A stretch of DNA of 8,654 bases from JAVBKB01 sp031554275 (GTDB lineage: Bacteria > Bacillota > Bacilli > JARBTR01). This document shows, in pieces, positions 6,930-8,654 of the stretch. The stretch lies in NCBI GenBank assembly GCA_031554275.1, contig JAVBKB010000033.1, positions 1 to 8,654 on the forward strand. Reading direction: 5' to 3'. The number at the start of each line of letters is the position of its first letter. Within the stretch, counting starts at the first letter, position 1. The notes beneath the pieces were generated by a model. It was not told where the DNA came from. It saw only the letters and a list, made by a program, of their open reading frames with translations, and made no database searches. The position numbers were made by a program, and so were the translations under genes.

Positions 6930-7606
6930 TCTTCCACCCCCGAATCCTGGATAACTTTACCATCACGAATATGAATTTTCCGATTCGTGAAATCTGCAAT
7001 CTCTGCCTCGTGTGTGATCACGATAATGGTGACACCTTCTTGATTCAGCTTTGAAAAGAGTGACATAACTTGTTTTCCAGTAGTTGTGTCTAGAGCACCT
7101 GTTGGTTCATCTGCAAGGATAAATGATGGGTTTGTCACAATCGCTCTAGCAATTGCAACTCGTTGCTTCTGCCCACCTGATAAAGCCGCTGGTTTAAAGG
7201 AAACTCTATCAGAAAGTCCGACTTTTGCTAAAGCGTCCAATGCCATTTGCCGTCTTTCTTTTCGGTCAATCTTTGCATAAATGAGTGGCAGCTCAACATT
7301 TTGCAATGCTGAAAGGCGTGGCATCAGGTTGAAGTTCTGAAAGACAAAGCCAATTGATTTATTTCTTAACTGAGAAAGTGATTTTTCTTTTAAAAGCAGC
7401 ACGTTCTCTTCATTTAAATAATAGTCACCAGTAGTTGGCTTATCAAGGCAGCCGATAATATTCATCAAGGTAGACTTCCCTGATCCTGAGGGTCCCATGA
7501 TAGAAACATATTCCCCCTCCATGATCGTTAATGAGATGTCATGTAGGATTGGAATCTCCTCTTTTCCTTGCCAATATGATTTATTGATATTATTTAATTG
7601 GAGCAA
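6926..7606 (-). CDS. ABC transporter ATP-binding protein, MacB/LolD-type
   Basis: Cytoplasmic ATPase of the export system, 226 residues, complete. It shows Walker A GPSGSGKST (38-46), Q-loop Q90 in FVFQNFNLMPRLSALQN, signature LSGGQ (142-146), Walker B FILADE with catalytic E167, D-loop ALD (171-173) and switch histidine H199. The FQNFNL and LSALQNVELPL pattern is typical of the MacB/LolD/FtsE branch that partners FtsX-like permeases. The start is TTG at 7606-7604, chosen because GGAGGT (7615-7620) lies 8 nt upstream and the first residues (LQLNNINKSY) begin the conserved fold; no ATG fits. The frame overlaps the adaptor gene by 17 nt and the permease by 4 nt, so the three are probably translated in a coupled way. 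It is close in type to YknY. Substrate unknown. Confidence 0.95.
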   Translation of the reverse strand: MLQLNNINKSYWQGKEEIPILHDISLTIMEGEYVSIMGPSGSGKSTLMNIIGCLDKPTTGDYYLNEENVLLLKEKSLSQLRNKSIGFVFQNFNLMPRLSALQNVELPLIYAKIDRKERRQMALDALAKVGLSDRVSFKPAALSGGQKQRVAIARAIVTNPSFILADEPTGALDTTTGKQVMSLFSKLNQEGVTIIVITHEAEIADFTNRKIHIRDGKVIQDSGVEE

Positions 7607-8654
7607 CTTGATCTACCTCCATTCCATTTTTAAAAGAGGAATCGATCACTTGAACCTTTGTTCCTTCCTTCAAACTTGGATCTGGAAATACGATATTATC
7701 TTCCAAAGTAATTCCTGAAACAATAACGGTTTGCATTTCTACTGATTCGCCTATTTCTACCTCAACTAGGGTTGCTTTCTCGTCTTTAGCAAGCCATACA
7801 TAATGCTTGTCCTCCTTTGCAACAAGGAACTCATTTGGTAGCTTAATCACAGAAGTATCTGTTGCTTGAGCTGGTGCATTAAAGCTGATAAACACATGAC
7901 GTCCAACTACTACCCCTTCTGCAGCGGGTATTTCAACAGTGAATGGGTATTTGCTGAGGCCGGGATTTTCCATTCCTCCGCCCATCATCATTGAAGAATC
8001 CATTGACCCTTGGTCGGTACCTTCTGACCCTTCAGGTAAGCTGCTGACTTTCGTTACTTTTCCAGGCCAGGTCAAGGATTCATCATTTCTATTGATAATC
8101 ATCACAGACTGATCTACCTTAATTCCATCATGCCTAAATTCGTCGACCTTCCCTTTGACAATGAACGAAGTCGTATCCATTACTTCTACAAAAGTTCCAG
8201 CTTGTTCACCAGTAGAAGCGCTTTTATTGACTTGGGCATCGTCAATTTTTTGGACAATCCCATCGGTGCTTGCAACGATAGTGTTATTTCCAAACTTTGA
8301 TTGTGATGCTTCTAAAGCGATCTTTGCTCTCTCTAAATTAATCTTTTCACGTTCTAGCTCTAATGTTTTTGTTGATTTCTGCTCTTGTAGTGTTGCCTTC
8401 TCTTCGGGTGATATCGCATTTTTGATACTTGTATTCAACTGAGTAAGCTCAGTTTCTTTTTGTGTGATAAGTGCCTTTTGACTTGATAAATTCAGCTCAT
8501 CCTCTTTGAGAGTCAAAACACCCTCTGGATTTGAGTATGTAAATAGCTTGTCGCCTGCCTTAACATTATCGCCAACTTTGACATGAACCTCAGTTACTTT
8601 TCCCTTCGATGCATCAACATTAAATTTACTAACTGACTTAGGCTCAATGACCCC
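7590..8654 (-). CDS. HlyD/MacA-type efflux adaptor subunit, N-terminus beyond window (partial)
   Basis: Membrane-fusion (adaptor) protein that links the ABC permease to the outside of the cell. 354 residues are visible; the frame is open through the right edge, so the start, signal or anchor helix and first residues are missing. The TTG near 8516 is an internal Leu codon, not a start. Visible residues 1-46 (GVIEPKSVSKFNVDAS, then KVTEVHVKVGDNVKAGDKLF) are the first half of the biotinyl/lipoyl-like barrel-sandwich domain. Residues 47-120 are Glu/Lys/Gln/Leu-rich, heptad-like, an alpha-helical hairpin. Residues 124-138 (NTIVASTDGIVQKID) are the second half-lipoyl segment. A beta-barrel follows, with a Met/Gly/Ser insert at about 217-228 (SMDSSMMMGGGM), then the membrane-proximal domain to the end QVAPIK. 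First gene of the visible operon; the promoter lies outside the window. It resembles YknX of Bacillus subtilis; Gram-positives lack TolC, so the complex likely ends at the wall. Confidence 0.9.
   Translation of the reverse strand, partial: GVIEPKSVSKFNVDASKGKVTEVHVKVGDNVKAGDKLFTYSNPEGVLTLKEDELNLSSQKALITQKETELTQLNTSIKNAISPEEKATLQEQKSTKTLELEREKINLERAKIALEASQSKFGNNTIVASTDGIVQKIDDAQVNKSASTGEQAGTFVEVMDTTSFIVKGKVDEFRHDGIKVDQSVMIINRNDESLTWPGKVTKVSSLPEGSEGTDQGSMDSSMMMGGGMENPGLSKYPFTVEIPAAEGVVVGRHVFISFNAPAQATDTSVIKLPNEFLVAKEDKHYVWLAKDEKATLVEVEIGESVEMQTVIVSGITLEDNIVFPDPSLKEGTKVQVIDSSFKNGMEVDQVAPIK
7615..7620 (-). promoter_or_regulatory. Ribosome binding site for the TTG-started ATPase gene
   Basis: GGAGGT on the minus strand, inside the last codons of the adaptor gene, stands 8 nt before TTG 7606. 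This near-perfect Shine-Dalgarno supports a non-ATG start and coupled translation with the adaptor. Confidence 0.8.

Overview
The window looks like chromosomal core sequence from a low-GC, Gram-positive bacterium of the order Bacillales. The evidence is: AT-rich intergenic DNA, strong GGAGG-type Shine-Dalgarno sequences, a TTG start, the gene order secA - prfB - cccB, and a cytochrome c that is a lipoprotein anchored to the outside of the membrane. That cytochrome argues against lactic acid bacteria and Listeria, which lack such c-type cytochromes. A Planococcaceae-like member (Sporosarcina/Lysinibacillus type) is my best guess, but the sequence alone does not prove it.

Layout. Positions 1-408 (minus) carry the first 136 codons of a two-helix membrane protein with an extracytoplasmic MORN repeat; it has its own promoter and runs off the left edge. 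A gene-free stretch of about 650 bp follows and ends in a likely secA promoter. secA (1059-3560, plus) is complete. It is separated by a clear intrinsic terminator (3738-3767) from prfB (3902-5003, plus). prfB is complete but carries the classic in-frame TGA and +1 programmed frameshift at 3962-3977, so it reads as two pieces unless the shift is applied. cccB (5250-5606, plus) has its own promoter and encodes a small cytochrome c-551. A hairpin at 5617-5663 separates it from a convergent minus-strand operon: adaptor (7590 to beyond 8654, N-terminus cut off), ABC ATPase (6926-7606, TTG start) and FtsX/MacB-type permease (5694-6929).

How the genes work together. SecA drives preprotein export through SecYEG, the route the cytochrome lipoprotein must use. 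RF2 terminates translation at TGA/TAA and autoregulates through the frameshift. CccB shuttles electrons on the outer membrane face. The three-gene operon should form one tripartite export machine of the YknXYZ/MacAB type: ATPase in the cytoplasm, permease in the membrane, adaptor outside. Overlapping reading frames (17 nt and 4 nt) point to translational coupling.

I see no CRISPR array, tRNA, rRNA, insertion sequence, phage gene or defence system. Most of the window is ordinary. The less ordinary parts are the MORN membrane protein divergent from secA, the methionine-rich extracytoplasmic patches shared by adaptor and permease, and the terminator between secA and prfB.
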